Shown piece by piece: positions 7,429 through 17,048 of a DNA stretch of 64,000 bases. The notes under the pieces were generated by a model that saw only the letters and a list, made by a program, of their open reading frames with translations, did no database searches and was not told the origin of the DNA. The first letter of the stretch is position 1. Every line of letters begins with the position of its first letter. The DNA comes from Pseudomonas spelaei (GTDB taxonomy: Bacteria > Pseudomonadota > Gammaproteobacteria > Pseudomonadales > Pseudomonadaceae): NCBI RefSeq assembly GCF_009724245.1, contig NZ_WNNK01000017.1:1-64000 (forward strand), given 5' to 3'. Both the position numbers and the translations under genes were made by a program.

Positions 7429-10248
7429 ATGCGATTACGACGACACCTGCTGCAAATCAATGCCATTTCTTCCACCCCCGAGGCTGCTCGCTGGTTGCTT
7501 CGGGCATTTGCCATCGTATTATCGATCGGTATCTTGAGTGGCGTTTACAACTTTCTGTTGTTCACCTTCAACAACGACCTTTCCCAGCGACGCGGCTACA
7601 TGAGCAGTGCGATCGCCGAAGCCCATACCTTTTTCACTAATCGTCAGGTACTGCTCGAGAGCCTGAGCCTCACGGCGCTTCGCACCTCCGCGCAATCCGT
7701 CCCCCAATCGCCGACGCCTGGCGACGAGGAAACCCACCTGCTGCTGAGCAGCGACCCCGCCCATGCGTGGAGCCTCTGGATGACGCGCCGGCTGGAAGAT
7801 TACTTGCGTGAAAAGCAGGTCAGCCTGCTCTACGTAAACACTGGTGAACGACCGCAGATCAAACGGCTATACAACGCGGCTGCGCAAACTCCGGTCATCC
7901 CATCCGACATCCTCGATCAACTGAGGGCACTCGAGTCCCGCAACGCCCCCGTCAACGAGCTGTGGTTGAGCGGTCGGACCGGGCTCCGCGCGCATCTGTA
8001 CCTTTTCACCCGTCTCGACGAGCACGACGCGCAGGCAGGTTGGCTCGGCCTGGAAATCGACAGTCACGAGGTGTCCACTGCGCTGAGCGATCAAAGTGCG
8101 GGCACTTTCCTGATGGTCACGGCCGATGGCATGCAGGTTTTCAGCAACAGTCCAGCGCCGGATCAGCAGATGTGTCGCCCGGGAAATGACGGTTTTTTCG
8201 GTTTTATCGGCAACGGCTTGCTGCCCGAACGCTTGGTGATTCGCAAAGATTTGACGTCCTCGGAATGGCAGCTAGTGTACTCAATTGACTTGCAATCGGT
8301 ACTGCGCGGCCTGTGGAAACAACTGCTCGGCTCAATGGTTTTCTGCCTGCTCAGCCTGAATCTGATCCTGCTGCTGACCCGGCGCTTCGAACAGCGCTTG
8401 ATCATCCCAGCCATCCAGCGCATTCAGGCGCTGGTGGAAAGTGAGGCGTTCAGCCGCGATGTGATCCAGACCGCGCCGGTCGCCCTGTGTGTATTGCGCC
8501 GCAACGACGGCCAGGTGGTCCTCGAAAACCATCTCGCACAGCAATGGCTTGGTATGGGGCCGGCGCGTGACCTGATGGGAATGAGCTGGGTTCGTGAGGC
8601 GTTCATGCCTACCGGCCGAAAGGGCGATGATCATGTCACAGTCGATGGACGACACCTGTGCCTCAGCCGGGCGACCACTCGCTACAAAGGTGAGGATGTG
8701 CTGCTCTGTGCCTTTAGCGATATCAGTACACGCAAACAAGTCGAAGCTACATTGATCGAAGCGCGGCGTTCGGCCGATGCAGCCAACGAGGCCAAGACCC
8801 TATTTCTAGCGACGATGAGCCATGAGATTCGCACTCCTTTGTATGGCGTGCTCGGCACCCTCGAGTTGTTGTCGCGCACCCGTTTGGATGCCCGGCAAAC
8901 CGAATATTTGCAGGTCCTTGAAGGGGCGAGTGCGACGCTCCTGCAACTGATCTGCGACGTGCTTGATGTCTCAAAGATCGAAGCGAATCAACTCACTCTT
9001 GAGTTGAGCGAGTTCTCACCATTGGAACTGACCCAAGACGTGATTCATGCCTACAGCGCCGCGGCGATGAGTAAAGGCTTGCAACTCTATGCCTGCCTTG
9101 ATCCACAGCTTCCCAAGCGGCTGATCGGTGACGTGAATCGCATCCGACAGGTGCTTAATAACCTGCTAGGCAATGCACTGAAATTCACCGATTGTGGCCG
9201 CGTGGTGCTGCGGGTGCGTGCTACGCACCTTGAGGGGGATCATTCGGAGTTGCTGTGGCAGGTATGCGACACGGGGAAAGGCATTGCCGAAGACGATCAG
9301 CCGTTAATTTTCCAACCGTTCTATCAAACCCAGGGCAACCAGTTTGCTATCGCTGGCAGCGGCCTCGGACTGCCGATCTGCCAACGCCTGACCCAGTTGA
9401 TGCACGGCCAGATGCGTCTGGTCAGCGAGCGTGGACTTGGTACCAGTGTCAGCCTAACGCTACCACTGGAGGTCGTGGCCAGCACTGGTAGCACAACGCT
9501 GCCGCGCAATTTGCTGGCCGAACCGGTTTACATCGTCTCCCCCATCCGCGAGCTTGCGCAAACCCTGTCCGGTTGGTTGCATCGTTGGGGCGCCCGGCCG
9601 CATATCGGCCCTCCTCCGGACACCGCCATGCTCCACGGCCAACTTTTACTCGAACTGCATCCCGGCCCACTGCGCCGGCGCTTGGTGGAAGATTGGCACG
9701 GCCCGCAGATCCTGGCCAGTGCCGATGGCCGCAGCGAACGTTTGCCGGAAGACCGCGTGTGGCACGTAAACCTCAATAACCTCACTGCCCTGCACGAGGT
9801 GATAAGCCAGGCTCAAGGGCTTGGAGGCATACGCAAGGATGCTCAAAACCACGACAGCGACATGCGTCGACTCGACTTGCGAGTGCTGGTGGCCGAAGAC
9901 AACGCCGTCAACCGAACGATCCTCAAGGACCAGCTCGAAGCCCTCGGTTGCAGCGTGGAACTGGCGGCTGACGGCGAACAGGCGCTGGGGCGCTGGCAGC
10001 CCGGCCGCTTCGATGTGGTGCTGACCGACGTGAACATGCCTGGTCTGGACGGGTACGCACTGACCAAGGCCCTGCATCAACGCGACAAAACGCTGCCAAT
10101 CATCGGCGCCACGGCCAACGCGATGCGCGGCGAACTGGAGCGATGCCTGGCAGCTGGCATGAATCACTGCCTGGTCAAACCCTTCACCTTGCTCGACCTT
10201 TACAACTGCCTGGCGCCTTACCATGGAAACCGCTGTGACGCCCTATAA
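7429..10248 (+). CDS. pvrS: Hybrid sensor histidine kinase, PvrS-like
   Basis: A 939-residue inner-membrane sensor kinase. It has a first transmembrane helix at about residues 23-46, a periplasmic sensor region, and a second helix near 294-318. A short PAS-like segment follows, then the phospho-accepting His in [13 protein letters not shown] (near 464) and an ATPase domain (N box [32 protein letters not shown]). The receiver domain holds a phospho-acceptor Asp in LTDVNMPG (near 866). The protein ends right after the receiver and has no HPt domain, so phosphate probably reaches RcsB through the HPt of the neighbouring RcsC. The gene overlaps the EAL-domain gene by 26 bp. The set of four matches my recollection of pvrS-pvrR-rcsC-rcsB next to cupD in P. 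aeruginosa PA14. Confidence 0.82.
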   Translation: MRLRRHLLQINAISSTPEAARWLLRAFAIVLSIGILSGVYNFLLFTFNNDLSQRRGYMSSAIAEAHTFFTNRQVLLESLSLTALRTSAQSVPQSPTPGDEETHLLLSSDPAHAWSLWMTRRLEDYLREKQVSLLYVNTGERPQIKRLYNAAAQTPVIPSDILDQLRALESRNAPVNELWLSGRTGLRAHLYLFTRLDEHDAQAGWLGLEIDSHEVSTALSDQSAGTFLMVTADGMQVFSNSPAPDQQMCRPGNDGFFGFIGNGLLPERLVIRKDLTSSEWQLVYSIDLQSVLRGLWKQLLGSMVFCLLSLNLILLLTRRFEQRLIIPAIQRIQALVESEAFSRDVIQTAPVALCVLRRNDGQVVLENHLAQQWLGMGPARDLMGMSWVREAFMPTGRKGDDHVTVDGRHLCLSRATTRYKGEDVLLCAFSDISTRKQVEATLIEARRSADAANEAKTLFLATMSHEIRTPLYGVLGTLELLSRTRLDARQTEYLQVLEGASATLLQLICDVLDVSKIEANQLTLELSEFSPLELTQDVIHAYSAAAMSKGLQLYACLDPQLPKRLIGDVNRIRQVLNNLLGNALKFTDCGRVVLRVRATHLEGDHSELLWQVCDTGKGIAEDDQPLIFQPFYQTQGNQFAIAGSGLGLPICQRLTQLMHGQMRLVSERGLGTSVSLTLPLEVVASTGSTTLPRNLLAEPVYIVSPIRELAQTLSGWLHRWGARPHIGPPPDTAMLHGQLLLELHPGPLRRRLVEDWHGPQILASADGRSERLPEDRVWHVNLNNLTALHEVISQAQGLGGIRKDAQNHDSDMRRLDLRVLVAEDNAVNRTILKDQLEALGCSVELAADGEQALGRWQPGRFDVVLTDVNMPGLDGYALTKALHQRDKTLPIIGATANAMRGELERCLAAGMNHCLVKPFTLLDLYNCLAPYHGNRCDAL

Positions 10249-11428
10249 CATCCTGATTGTCGAAGACCATCCGTTCCAGCGCATGTACTTGGTGCATCTG
10301 TTCAGCGAGCTGGGCGATTACAACCTGCATACCGCAAAAGACGGCAATGAGGCCCTGGAGTGCCTGCGGTTGAATGAGTTCAACCTGGTGCTTACCGACC
10401 TGTTGATGCCAGGCATGGACGGTGTGCAATTCATCCAGCAGTTCGCGAATCTTCGCCACAAGCCGGATCTGGCGATCATGAGTGCCGCGTCCCGGCGCAT
10501 GCTGACGGGGGCCAGTCTGGTGGCGAAAAACCTCGGCATCAAGGTGGTCGGGGTGATCTCAAAACCCGTGACCCGCGCTACCCTGCGCGCTCTGATCAAA
10601 CAACTGCTGACCTGCCAGCACCGCGAGTTGGGCCGGCGGCCAGAACCGACAACATTCGACGGTCGTACACTCGAACAGGCCCTGGATTCGCAAGCCTTCC
10701 AGGCCTGGTTCCAGCCGAGGATCTCGGTACAGGATGGTCGTATTGTCGCGGCGGAAACGTTGGTGCGCTGGGCCCACCCAGAGCACGGGATCCTGTTACC
10801 CAGTGCATTCCTGTCGAGCCTCGAATCCAGTGGACTGGAAGAACGCTTGCTCTGGCGAGTGTTGAAACAGACCATGACGGCCCAGGCACGCTGGCGCGAA
10901 CGCTGCTACGATATTCCGGTCTCAATCAACCTGCCCACGCACCTGCTCGACCTCCCTGACCTGGCGGACCGACTACTGGATTTCGTCCTCCAGCATCAGG
11001 GTGAACTCGGCAAGTTATGCTTTGAGTTGCTGGAATCCTCGATGCCCCGGGAGCTCAGCAACTACTACGCCGGTGCCTGTCGCCTTCGCATGATGGGCTT
11101 TGGTCTGGCTCAAGATGACTTTGGCCAAGGCTACAGTTCCTACCTCAACCTGGTGTCGACCCCCTTCAGCGAACTCAAGATCGATCGAGCGCTGGTCCAG
11201 GGTAGCCAGGATAATGAATGCATGGCCTCGGCACTGAACAGTCTGATTGCCTTGGGTCGCAAACTGGGTCTCACCGTGGTAGCCGAAGGTGTTGAAACCC
11301 CGGCTCAGCTCGAGGCACTACGCGAGGCAGGTTGCAACCAGGCACAGGGGTTTCTGGTTTCCCGCGCACTGCCCGTGGATCAGTTCGAACAACTGCTCAT
11401 GCGCAACTGGCCGGCTAATCTGCACTGA
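10223..11428 (+). CDS. pvrR: Response regulator with EAL phosphodiesterase domain, PvrR/RocR-like
   Basis: A 401-residue cytoplasmic protein with an N-terminal receiver (acceptor Asp in LTDLLMPG, near residue 59) and a C-terminal EAL domain that would hydrolyse cyclic di-GMP. The catalytic signature reads ETL in AAETLVRW rather than EAL; the metal-binding Glu is kept. Other expected residues are present: VSINLP, the Glu pair in CFELLESS, DDFGQGYSS, the Lys in LKIDRALV, and AEGVET. It therefore looks catalytically competent. PvrR and RocR lower cyclic di-GMP and oppose fimbrial expression or biofilm formation. It overlaps pvrS and lies 79 bp before rcsC. Confidence 0.85.
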   Translation: METAVTPYNILIVEDHPFQRMYLVHLFSELGDYNLHTAKDGNEALECLRLNEFNLVLTDLLMPGMDGVQFIQQFANLRHKPDLAIMSAASRRMLTGASLVAKNLGIKVVGVISKPVTRATLRALIKQLLTCQHRELGRRPEPTTFDGRTLEQALDSQAFQAWFQPRISVQDGRIVAAETLVRWAHPEHGILLPSAFLSSLESSGLEERLLWRVLKQTMTAQARWRERCYDIPVSINLPTHLLDLPDLADRLLDFVLQHQGELGKLCFELLESSMPRELSNYYAGACRLRMMGFGLAQDDFGQGYSSYLNLVSTPFSELKIDRALVQGSQDNECMASALNSLIALGRKLGLTVVAEGVETPAQLEALREAGCNQAQGFLVSRALPVDQFEQLLMRNWPANLH

Positions 11429-11507
11429 GGCCCCAGGCCTTATGTCGCTGACAGCGGTAGGATGTCGGTGCCGACTTCAACCCATCCATGCACTACGAGC
11501 CGTTTTT

Positions 11508-14500
11508 ATGAAGCACAACAACGACCGCTTGAAAAACCTTGCTCGCAGCTCATCGCGCTTGAACAAGGGTATGACGTTGTTGGTAGCGATCGCCTTGTTG
11601 CTGATCGGTTTGAGCGTCTGGTCGCTGCAACGGTTGATCGAAGAAACCCAGGTCACGATGCGCCTGCACTCCGCCCGCCTGATGGATAACATCAAGGAGC
11701 AGGAGGAGTTTCTTGCAGCTCTCACCCATCACGGTGTCCAGGGCGACCTACTCAGCGACGGCAGCCATCAGGTGCGCGTGTTCACTCCCTTACCTGAAGA
11801 AGGGCCGAATATTTATCGGGGCCAGGCGTTTTCCTTTTCCATGCCGTTCAGTGTCAAGGTCGAACCGGCTGCGTTCACGTCCGGCGTGTCCTCCGGAATT
11901 CTCGGCTTGGGTGCCAACCTGGCGGATTTCTACAGTACCTTTTGGGCAGGGTCTTACTACCGCTCGCCGCAAGTGTTTCTCTTCAACCCCAAGGGCAACT
12001 ACGACATCACCGTGCCGGCCGCCGGACGCGGGCGCGGTAAAGTGATGAGTACCCGCGAACGCTTCATCGATGTGTTCAATACGGTACTCGCACGACGACC
12101 GCAGGAAGGAGTGCAACCAGCCAACACAGTCATCTGGAAAAGCTACGCCGAGCAGACGGGCGGTACGACCCCAGCTCGCCTGCTGGCCTACGTCAATCTC
12201 GACCTGGAATCCGAGCAATTGACCATCAAGGGGGCTGGCACACGCGTGATCCTCGCCTTGCTGCTTGATCTGGCCCAGCTCAATGATTTCGAACGCGTCA
12301 TGGACTGGTCGATCTATGACCGGTTCACACTGGTGAGCCCTACCGGTGAAGTGTTGATCGGAGCCATCGATCCTGCGTCGCCGTTGCACACGGGATTCAA
12401 CCTCAGGTCGGAGGGACTGGTGTTCAAGCTGGAAAACTCCGGCTGTCATGGCTGGACGACCATCTACACCGTCGGTTTCGCGCATTTCTTCCGTACCGCG
12501 CTCGGGCCGTTGAGCGGTTTGGCGATGGCGTTCCTGGCGGTAATCGGCCTGAGCTGGCTGGCCAGTCGCTGGTATCAGAAAACAGTAATTCAGCCGGCAC
12601 GCCAGGCCCATGAAAGCATCGCCGAAAGCATCGCCTTCAGCCGCGTGGTGATCGATACCGCACCCACCGGCTTGTGCGTCGTGCGCCGGGACAATCAGCA
12701 GGTGCTGATGGAGAACCCGCGCGCCCGAAACTGGCAGGGTACCGCCCGACTGATCAGTGCCCTCCAAGATCGGCACGACAACGACCGAGCTACCGAACTG
12801 CCGCTGGAGATCGACGGGCGTTATCTGGAAGTGAGTATCGTATCAGCTCGCTATCAAGGCCAGGATGTTCGCCTGTTTGCATTCAATGACATTACCCGCC
12901 ACGTCGAGGATGGCCGCGCACTAGAGCAAGCCATGCGTGCTGCGGATGCAGCCAACGAAGCCAAGACTTTGTTTCTGGCAACCATGAGCCATGAGATCCG
13001 CACGCCGCTGTACGGCGTGCTCGGTACACTGGAATTGCTCGGGCTGACCCAACTGATGCCCCGTCAGCAGGCTTACCTGCAGACGATCCAGCGCTCTTCG
13101 GCCACGCTGTTTCAATTGATCAGCGACGTGCTTGACGTGTCGAAAATCGAATCCGGCCAGTTGACCATCGAACCGGTGACGTTCGCCCCGCTCGATATGA
13201 TCGAGGACACCCTGCGCACCTATGCGGCCTTCGCACAAGGCAAGGGGTTGTTGCTGTATGGCTGCACCGATGCCGGCCTACCCGACCGACTGAAGGGCGA
13301 TCCGTTACGGATCCGGCAGATCCTCAACAATCTGCTCAGCAATGCCATCAAGTTCACTGACGCCGGGCGGGTGGTGCTGCGTACCCGAGTGCTGGCGACA
13401 AGCGCCAACGAAGTCAGCCTTGAGTGGCAGGTCACCGATACCGGAATTGGTATCGATCAGATCGAACAGAGCCGGTTGTTCGAGTTGTTCTACCAGGCCC
13501 GCGAAGGCTCCAGCGAGGGAGGCGCCGGCCTGGGTCTACCGATTTGCGGATGGCTCAGCGAAATGATGGGCGGGCAATTGAGCGTGGTCAGTGAGTCGGG
13601 GTTGGGCAGCAGTTTTTCCCTGCGCATGAACTTGCTCGTTCTACCGCCCGGCCCCACGGCCAAAAGCGTCATCGATACTTCGCTGGCGCCGATTCAAGTT
13701 CGTGCACCGATCCTGGAACTGGCGCAAAGTCATTGCAACTGGCTCAATCGCCTGGGCATCCCGGCAACACTCGCGACGGAGTCGATGGAGCACATGCGGG
13801 ACGACACCTTACTGGTGGATCTGCAGCCCGATGAGCGCGCACCCCATTGGCATGGGCCACAGGTTCGTTGCATCAACGGTGGCCCCAACCCGGCCCAGCC
13901 AATCGAGGGTGGCCTGGAGGTGGAGCTGCATGACCTGCGTGCGATAACCCACGCCATCCTCCAGACCCGGTCGGCCATGCCGCAAGCGTCCAGCAGCGCC
14001 TCGCCCGGCAACCCGGCGCTGAACCTGCACATCCTGATCGCCGAAGACAACCCGATCAACCAGGCCATACTCCAGGAGCAGATGGAGGCGCTGGGCTGCA
14101 GCGCCGTGGTCGCCGCCAACGGTGAGTTGGCCTTGCACCTTTGGCAGCCTGCGGAATTCGATCTGGTACTGACCGACGTCAACATGCCGGTCATGAACGG
14201 CTATGAACTGGCAATGGCCCTGCGCGAACACGACGTTCGGCTGCCGATCATCGGCGTCACGGCAAACGCCATGCGCGAAGAAGGCCGGCGCTGTATCGCC
14301 GCCGGGATGAACGCCTGGCTGGTCAAGCCGCTGAGTTTGCAAACCCTGCGTGAACAATTGATCAAGCTGTGCGATCCACCGCTACCCGACAAACCCGCAG
14401 TCATCCCTCGGGAAAGTCCAACGCTCGCAGCCATGCCTGATGCTGCCGACAGCGTCTTCCTGCCACCGGTGATGAAGCCGGTGTTCATCAGTACCATGCA

Positions 14501-14732
14501 GGACGACCTGCAACGCTTCGAAGACGCTCTGCAAAGAGGCGACGCAAAGACTCTCGGCGAACGCTTGCACAGCATTGCCGGGGCCTTGGGCGCTGTGCAG
14601 GCAGTCGACTTCGCCGACGATTGCGCACGCCTGGAGACCGATCTGGCGCGCACCGGGCTGGATGCGCGGCTGGCGCTCAAGGTGCGAGAAGTCATGGACA
14701 GGCTCTCGGCAATTCTCAGGGGCCTGACATAA
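11508..14732 (+). CDS. rcsC: Unorthodox sensor kinase with HPt domain, RcsC/RocS-like
   Basis: A 1074-residue inner-membrane sensor. The first transmembrane helix lies near residues 20-40, with a periplasmic domain to about 335 and a second helix near 337-360. The His box is [13 protein letters not shown] (near 491), followed by an ATPase domain (NNLLSNAIKF, DTGIGIDQIE, GAGLGLPICG) and a receiver (Asp in LTDVNMPV, near 889). A C-terminal HPt has its His in RLHSIAGALGAV, near 1020. Sequence around the catalytic core is nearly the same as in PvrS, so the two arose by duplication. ATG 11508 is used; the open frame upstream overlaps pvrR and is not needed. The HPt makes this the probable direct donor to RcsB. 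Confidence 0.85.
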   Translation: MKHNNDRLKNLARSSSRLNKGMTLLVAIALLLIGLSVWSLQRLIEETQVTMRLHSARLMDNIKEQEEFLAALTHHGVQGDLLSDGSHQVRVFTPLPEEGPNIYRGQAFSFSMPFSVKVEPAAFTSGVSSGILGLGANLADFYSTFWAGSYYRSPQVFLFNPKGNYDITVPAAGRGRGKVMSTRERFIDVFNTVLARRPQEGVQPANTVIWKSYAEQTGGTTPARLLAYVNLDLESEQLTIKGAGTRVILALLLDLAQLNDFERVMDWSIYDRFTLVSPTGEVLIGAIDPASPLHTGFNLRSEGLVFKLENSGCHGWTTIYTVGFAHFFRTALGPLSGLAMAFLAVIGLSWLASRWYQKTVIQPARQAHESIAESIAFSRVVIDTAPTGLCVVRRDNQQVLMENPRARNWQGTARLISALQDRHDNDRATELPLEIDGRYLEVSIVSARYQGQDVRLFAFNDITRHVEDGRALEQAMRAADAANEAKTLFLATMSHEIRTPLYGVLGTLELLGLTQLMPRQQAYLQTIQRSSATLFQLISDVLDVSKIESGQLTIEPVTFAPLDMIEDTLRTYAAFAQGKGLLLYGCTDAGLPDRLKGDPLRIRQILNNLLSNAIKFTDAGRVVLRTRVLATSANEVSLEWQVTDTGIGIDQIEQSRLFELFYQAREGSSEGGAGLGLPICGWLSEMMGGQLSVVSESGLGSSFSLRMNLLVLPPGPTAKSVIDTSLAPIQVRAPILELAQSHCNWLNRLGIPATLATESMEHMRDDTLLVDLQPDERAPHWHGPQVRCINGGPNPAQPIEGGLEVELHDLRAITHAILQTRSAMPQASSSASPGNPALNLHILIAEDNPINQAILQEQMEALGCSAVVAANGELALHLWQPAEFDLVLTDVNMPVMNGYELAMALREHDVRLPIIGVTANAMREEGRRCIAAGMNAWLVKPLSLQTLREQLIKLCDPPLPDKPAVIPRESPTLAAMPDAADSVFLPPVMKPVFISTMQDDLQRFEDALQRGDAKTLGERLHSIAGALGAVQAVDFADDCARLETDLARTGLDARLALKVREVMDRLSAILRGLT

Positions 14733-14786
14733 AATCAACCGATCCTGAACTCTCTTCATCCTACGTAAAGGTACCACGGATTTTTT

Positions 14787-15434
14787 ATGCAGAAACTTAA
14801 GGTCATCATTGCCGACGATCATCCCATTGTGCTGTTGGGTGTACGGGAGCTAGTTTCGCGCGATCCACGCTTTTGCATTGTTGGCGAAGCGGCCTGCTCC
14901 AACGGCCTGGTCGAGTTGCTGGAAGCACAATCGGTAGACCTCGTCATCACCGATTACAACATGCCCGCCGACTCGCCGTATGGAGACGGTCTCAAACTAG
15001 TCGACTATCTTAAGCGTCACTACCCTGCAGTCAAAGTACTGATACTAACGATGATCTCCAACTCGTTAATCCTTACTCGCCTGAATGAATTGGGAGTCGT
15101 CGGAGTTCTTCTCAAGAACCAGTTGCATACTGAAATAGAACGCGCACTCAATGCTGTAGTACAGGGGAAGCTTTACCAGCCTTTGGAAGTTGTGCGTCAT
15201 TCTGTTCTGGAAAACAATACCGACCTGGATGAACGCTTGAAAAGTCTATCACCCAAGGAACTTGAAATCGTTCGCCTTTTCGTCTCTGGCACCAGTGTCG
15301 GTGATATTGCCCGTCGGCAGAACCGAAGTATAAAAACCATCAGCTCACAAAAAGTTTCCGCCATGCGCAAGCTTGACGTCGCCAGCGATCAGGACTTGCT
15401 GACTTATTGCCTGGATCGAGGCGTTTTCAACTAA
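14787..15434 (+). CDS. rcsB: NarL/LuxR-type response regulator, RcsB-like
   Basis: A 215-residue DNA-binding regulator: a receiver with its acceptor Asp in VITDYNMPA, then a LuxR-type helix-turn-helix from about residue 147 (LSPKELEIVRLFVSG). The recognition segment NRSIKTISSQK is the same as I recall for enteric RcsB, and the following SAMRKLDV is also close. This supports binding to an RcsB-type box; five such sites occur in the island. The family includes RcsB of PA14 and RocA1 of P. aeruginosa, both of which activate cup fimbrial genes. It lies between the sensors and the pilin gene, and the pilin promoter box starts 29 bp after its stop. Confidence 0.88.
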   Translation: MQKLKVIIADDHPIVLLGVRELVSRDPRFCIVGEAACSNGLVELLEAQSVDLVITDYNMPADSPYGDGLKLVDYLKRHYPAVKVLILTMISNSLILTRLNELGVVGVLLKNQLHTEIERALNAVVQGKLYQPLEVVRHSVLENNTDLDERLKSLSPKELEIVRLFVSGTSVGDIARRQNRSIKTISSQKVSAMRKLDVASDQDLLTYCLDRGVFN

Positions 15435-15463
15435 TATCATACTAAGGCGCCCGAAGGGTTTTC

Positions 15464-15506
15464 TAAGAATCGTCTGATATTTTCAGCAGGCCCGCGTCGT
15501 TATCGT
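15464..15506 (+). promoter_or_regulatory. RcsB-box-like site 3 with -10 element (major pilin promoter)
   Basis: The box TAAGAATCGTCTGAT is at 15464-15478 and a -10-like TATCGT is at 15501-15506, exactly 37 bases from the box start. The pilin ATG is at 15557, giving a leader of about 45 bases. The -35 position falls at the downstream edge of the box, as expected for an activator that contacts RNA polymerase directly. Confidence 0.62.
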
Positions 15507-15556
15507 GAGCTAGCTGTACTTGATGGACCTCTTATCAAATCAACGACGGGCAACAC

Positions 15557-16162
15557 ATGAAAAAGATATCTTCCGCTGTTCTGGCACTGGCAATGATCGC
15601 CTCTACTGGCTACGCATTCGCAGGAGAAGACCCACCAACACCACAACCCGTTCAGGGCGGTAGTGGCAAGATCAGCTTCACCGGCACCATTAACAATGAC
15701 GCTTGCACCATTGACGGTTCCAACAATGACCGTGTGATCGCCATGGACATGGGTAACGTTGCGATCAAGGACATGGGCACCGCTGAAAATCCGGCTTCGG
15801 GTCGCGTCAGCGCTCAGGATTTCAACCTGAACGTCAACTGCAACACTGGCACCAAAGTCTCCATGCTCTTTGATGCCAACAGTGGCGGATCCGGTCTGGT
15901 GCCGGGCAAGAAAGTCCTGGCCCTGAACACCGGTAACGGCACCGCTACCAACGTCGGTATCGCCTTGCTCGACAGCAAAGGCGCCCTCATCGACCTGACC
16001 TCCAAGTCCACTGCCAAACTGCAAGGTGACTTGCACGGTACCGGCACCGGTGGCGAATCCACCCTCAGCTTCTCCGCCGCCTACGTCACCACCGGTGCTG
16101 AAGGCAGCGCCACCGCCGGTCGTGGCGACGCGACCCTGCCATTTATCCTCGAATACGAATAA
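15557..16162 (+). CDS. Type 1-like major fimbrial subunit (Cup pilin)
   Basis: A 201-residue secreted pilin, the likely main structural subunit of the fimbria. The signal peptide ends near TGYAFAG. The mature protein begins with a Pro-rich donor-strand region, then the GKISFTGTINNDACTI signature with the first Cys, the paired Cys in NVNCNTG, and a C-terminal strand ending LPFILEYE. Length and pattern fit CupA1/CupC1/CupD1-type pilins. It is the first gene of pilin-chaperone-usher. An RcsB-box-like promoter precedes it and a strong hairpin follows, which would favour pilin expression over the downstream genes. Confidence 0.88.
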   Translation: MKKISSAVLALAMIASTGYAFAGEDPPTPQPVQGGSGKISFTGTINNDACTIDGSNNDRVIAMDMGNVAIKDMGTAENPASGRVSAQDFNLNVNCNTGTKVSMLFDANSGGSGLVPGKKVLALNTGNGTATNVGIALLDSKGALIDLTSKSTAKLQGDLHGTGTGGESTLSFSAAYVTTGAEGSATAGRGDATLPFILEYE

Positions 16163-16184
16163 GTCTTCGTAGGATCCATCGTGC

Positions 16185-16202
16185 GCAGCCCTTCGGGGCT
16201 GC
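16185..16202 (+). terminator. Intra-operon hairpin after the pilin gene
   Basis: A perfect 7-bp stem, GCAGCCC and GGGCTGC, encloses a stable TTCG loop and is followed within a few bases by TTTTATT. It lies between the pilin and chaperone genes and probably acts as a leaky terminator or an mRNA-stabilising end. Confidence 0.65.
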
Positions 16203-16229
16203 CTTCAGGTTTTATTCAAGGGTGTTCGC

Positions 16230-16991
16230 ATGTTGCGTCGTTCTATTCCCACCTGCCTGGGATTGCTGGGCATGCTGCTGGCTGGCCAGGCGAGTGCCAG
16301 TATTTCCCTGAGCGCTACACGGGTCGTTTTTGACGGAGCCCACAAGGAAGCCAATATCACCGTGCGCAATGGCAAGCAGGAAGTGCTTGTCCAGTCGTGG
16401 ATCGACAGTGGCGAAGACTCCGCGCAAACCGCCCCGTTCGCCGTCACCCCGCCGCTGGCCAAGGTTCAGCCCAGCGAACAGCAGCTATTGCGCATTCTGT
16501 ATGAAGGCAAAGGCATGCCCGCCGACAAAGAGTCCGTGGTCTGGCTGAGCGTTCAGGAAATCCCCCAGACAATTGATGCGGCCAATACCTTGCAGTTGGC
16601 CGTGCGCCAACGCATCAAGATCTTCTTCCGTCCCGCACACTTGCCGGGGGATCCCCTGAAAGCGCCCTCGCAATTGTTGTGGACATTGTCCCCAGACAAT
16701 GTCGGTGGCGAATTGAGCGTGAAAAACCCCACACTCTTTCACGTTTCGATGGGTGATGTAACGCTGCAGGCTGGCGGGCAGAAGGAAGTTGCTGCCGACT
16801 CGACCATGATTGCTCCCAGTGAAACAAAAACATTTAAGTTACACAAACTCAAGGGCAACTCAACAGCGCAGTTGACCTTCAACAGCATCAATGATTATGG
16901 CGCGCAAAACAAACACCAACTGACCGTCAGTCGCGCAGGCAATAACAGTGAAGAATCCAGCCACAAAGATTCCACTCCGACGCCTAATTAA
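16230..16991 (+). CDS. Periplasmic fimbrial chaperone (PapD family)
   Basis: A 253-residue periplasmic chaperone that would hold pilin subunits and deliver them to the usher by donor-strand complementation. The signal peptide ends near GQASA. The N-terminal Ig-like domain has the typical ISLSATRVVFDG start, the LLRILYEG strand and the VVWLSVQEIP motif. A PapD C-terminal domain follows (LLWTLSPDNVGGELSVKNP). The last 25 residues form a polar tail rich in Ser and Thr. It is the only chaperone gene in the window, whereas from memory cupD has two. Confidence 0.88.
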   Translation: MLRRSIPTCLGLLGMLLAGQASASISLSATRVVFDGAHKEANITVRNGKQEVLVQSWIDSGEDSAQTAPFAVTPPLAKVQPSEQQLLRILYEGKGMPADKESVVWLSVQEIPQTIDAANTLQLAVRQRIKIFFRPAHLPGDPLKAPSQLLWTLSPDNVGGELSVKNPTLFHVSMGDVTLQAGGQKEVAADSTMIAPSETKTFKLHKLKGNSTAQLTFNSINDYGAQNKHQLTVSRAGNNSEESSHKDSTPTPN

Positions 16992-17048
16992 AACCCAGAA
17001 GGACGCGCGTCGCACTTTCAGTTGAAGTTTCAGGATAAAGGTCTTTGC

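Noticed and set aside
15500-16036. Minus-strand open frame antisense to the pilin gene
   Set aside because: The plus-strand pilin has a clear signal peptide and pilin motifs.
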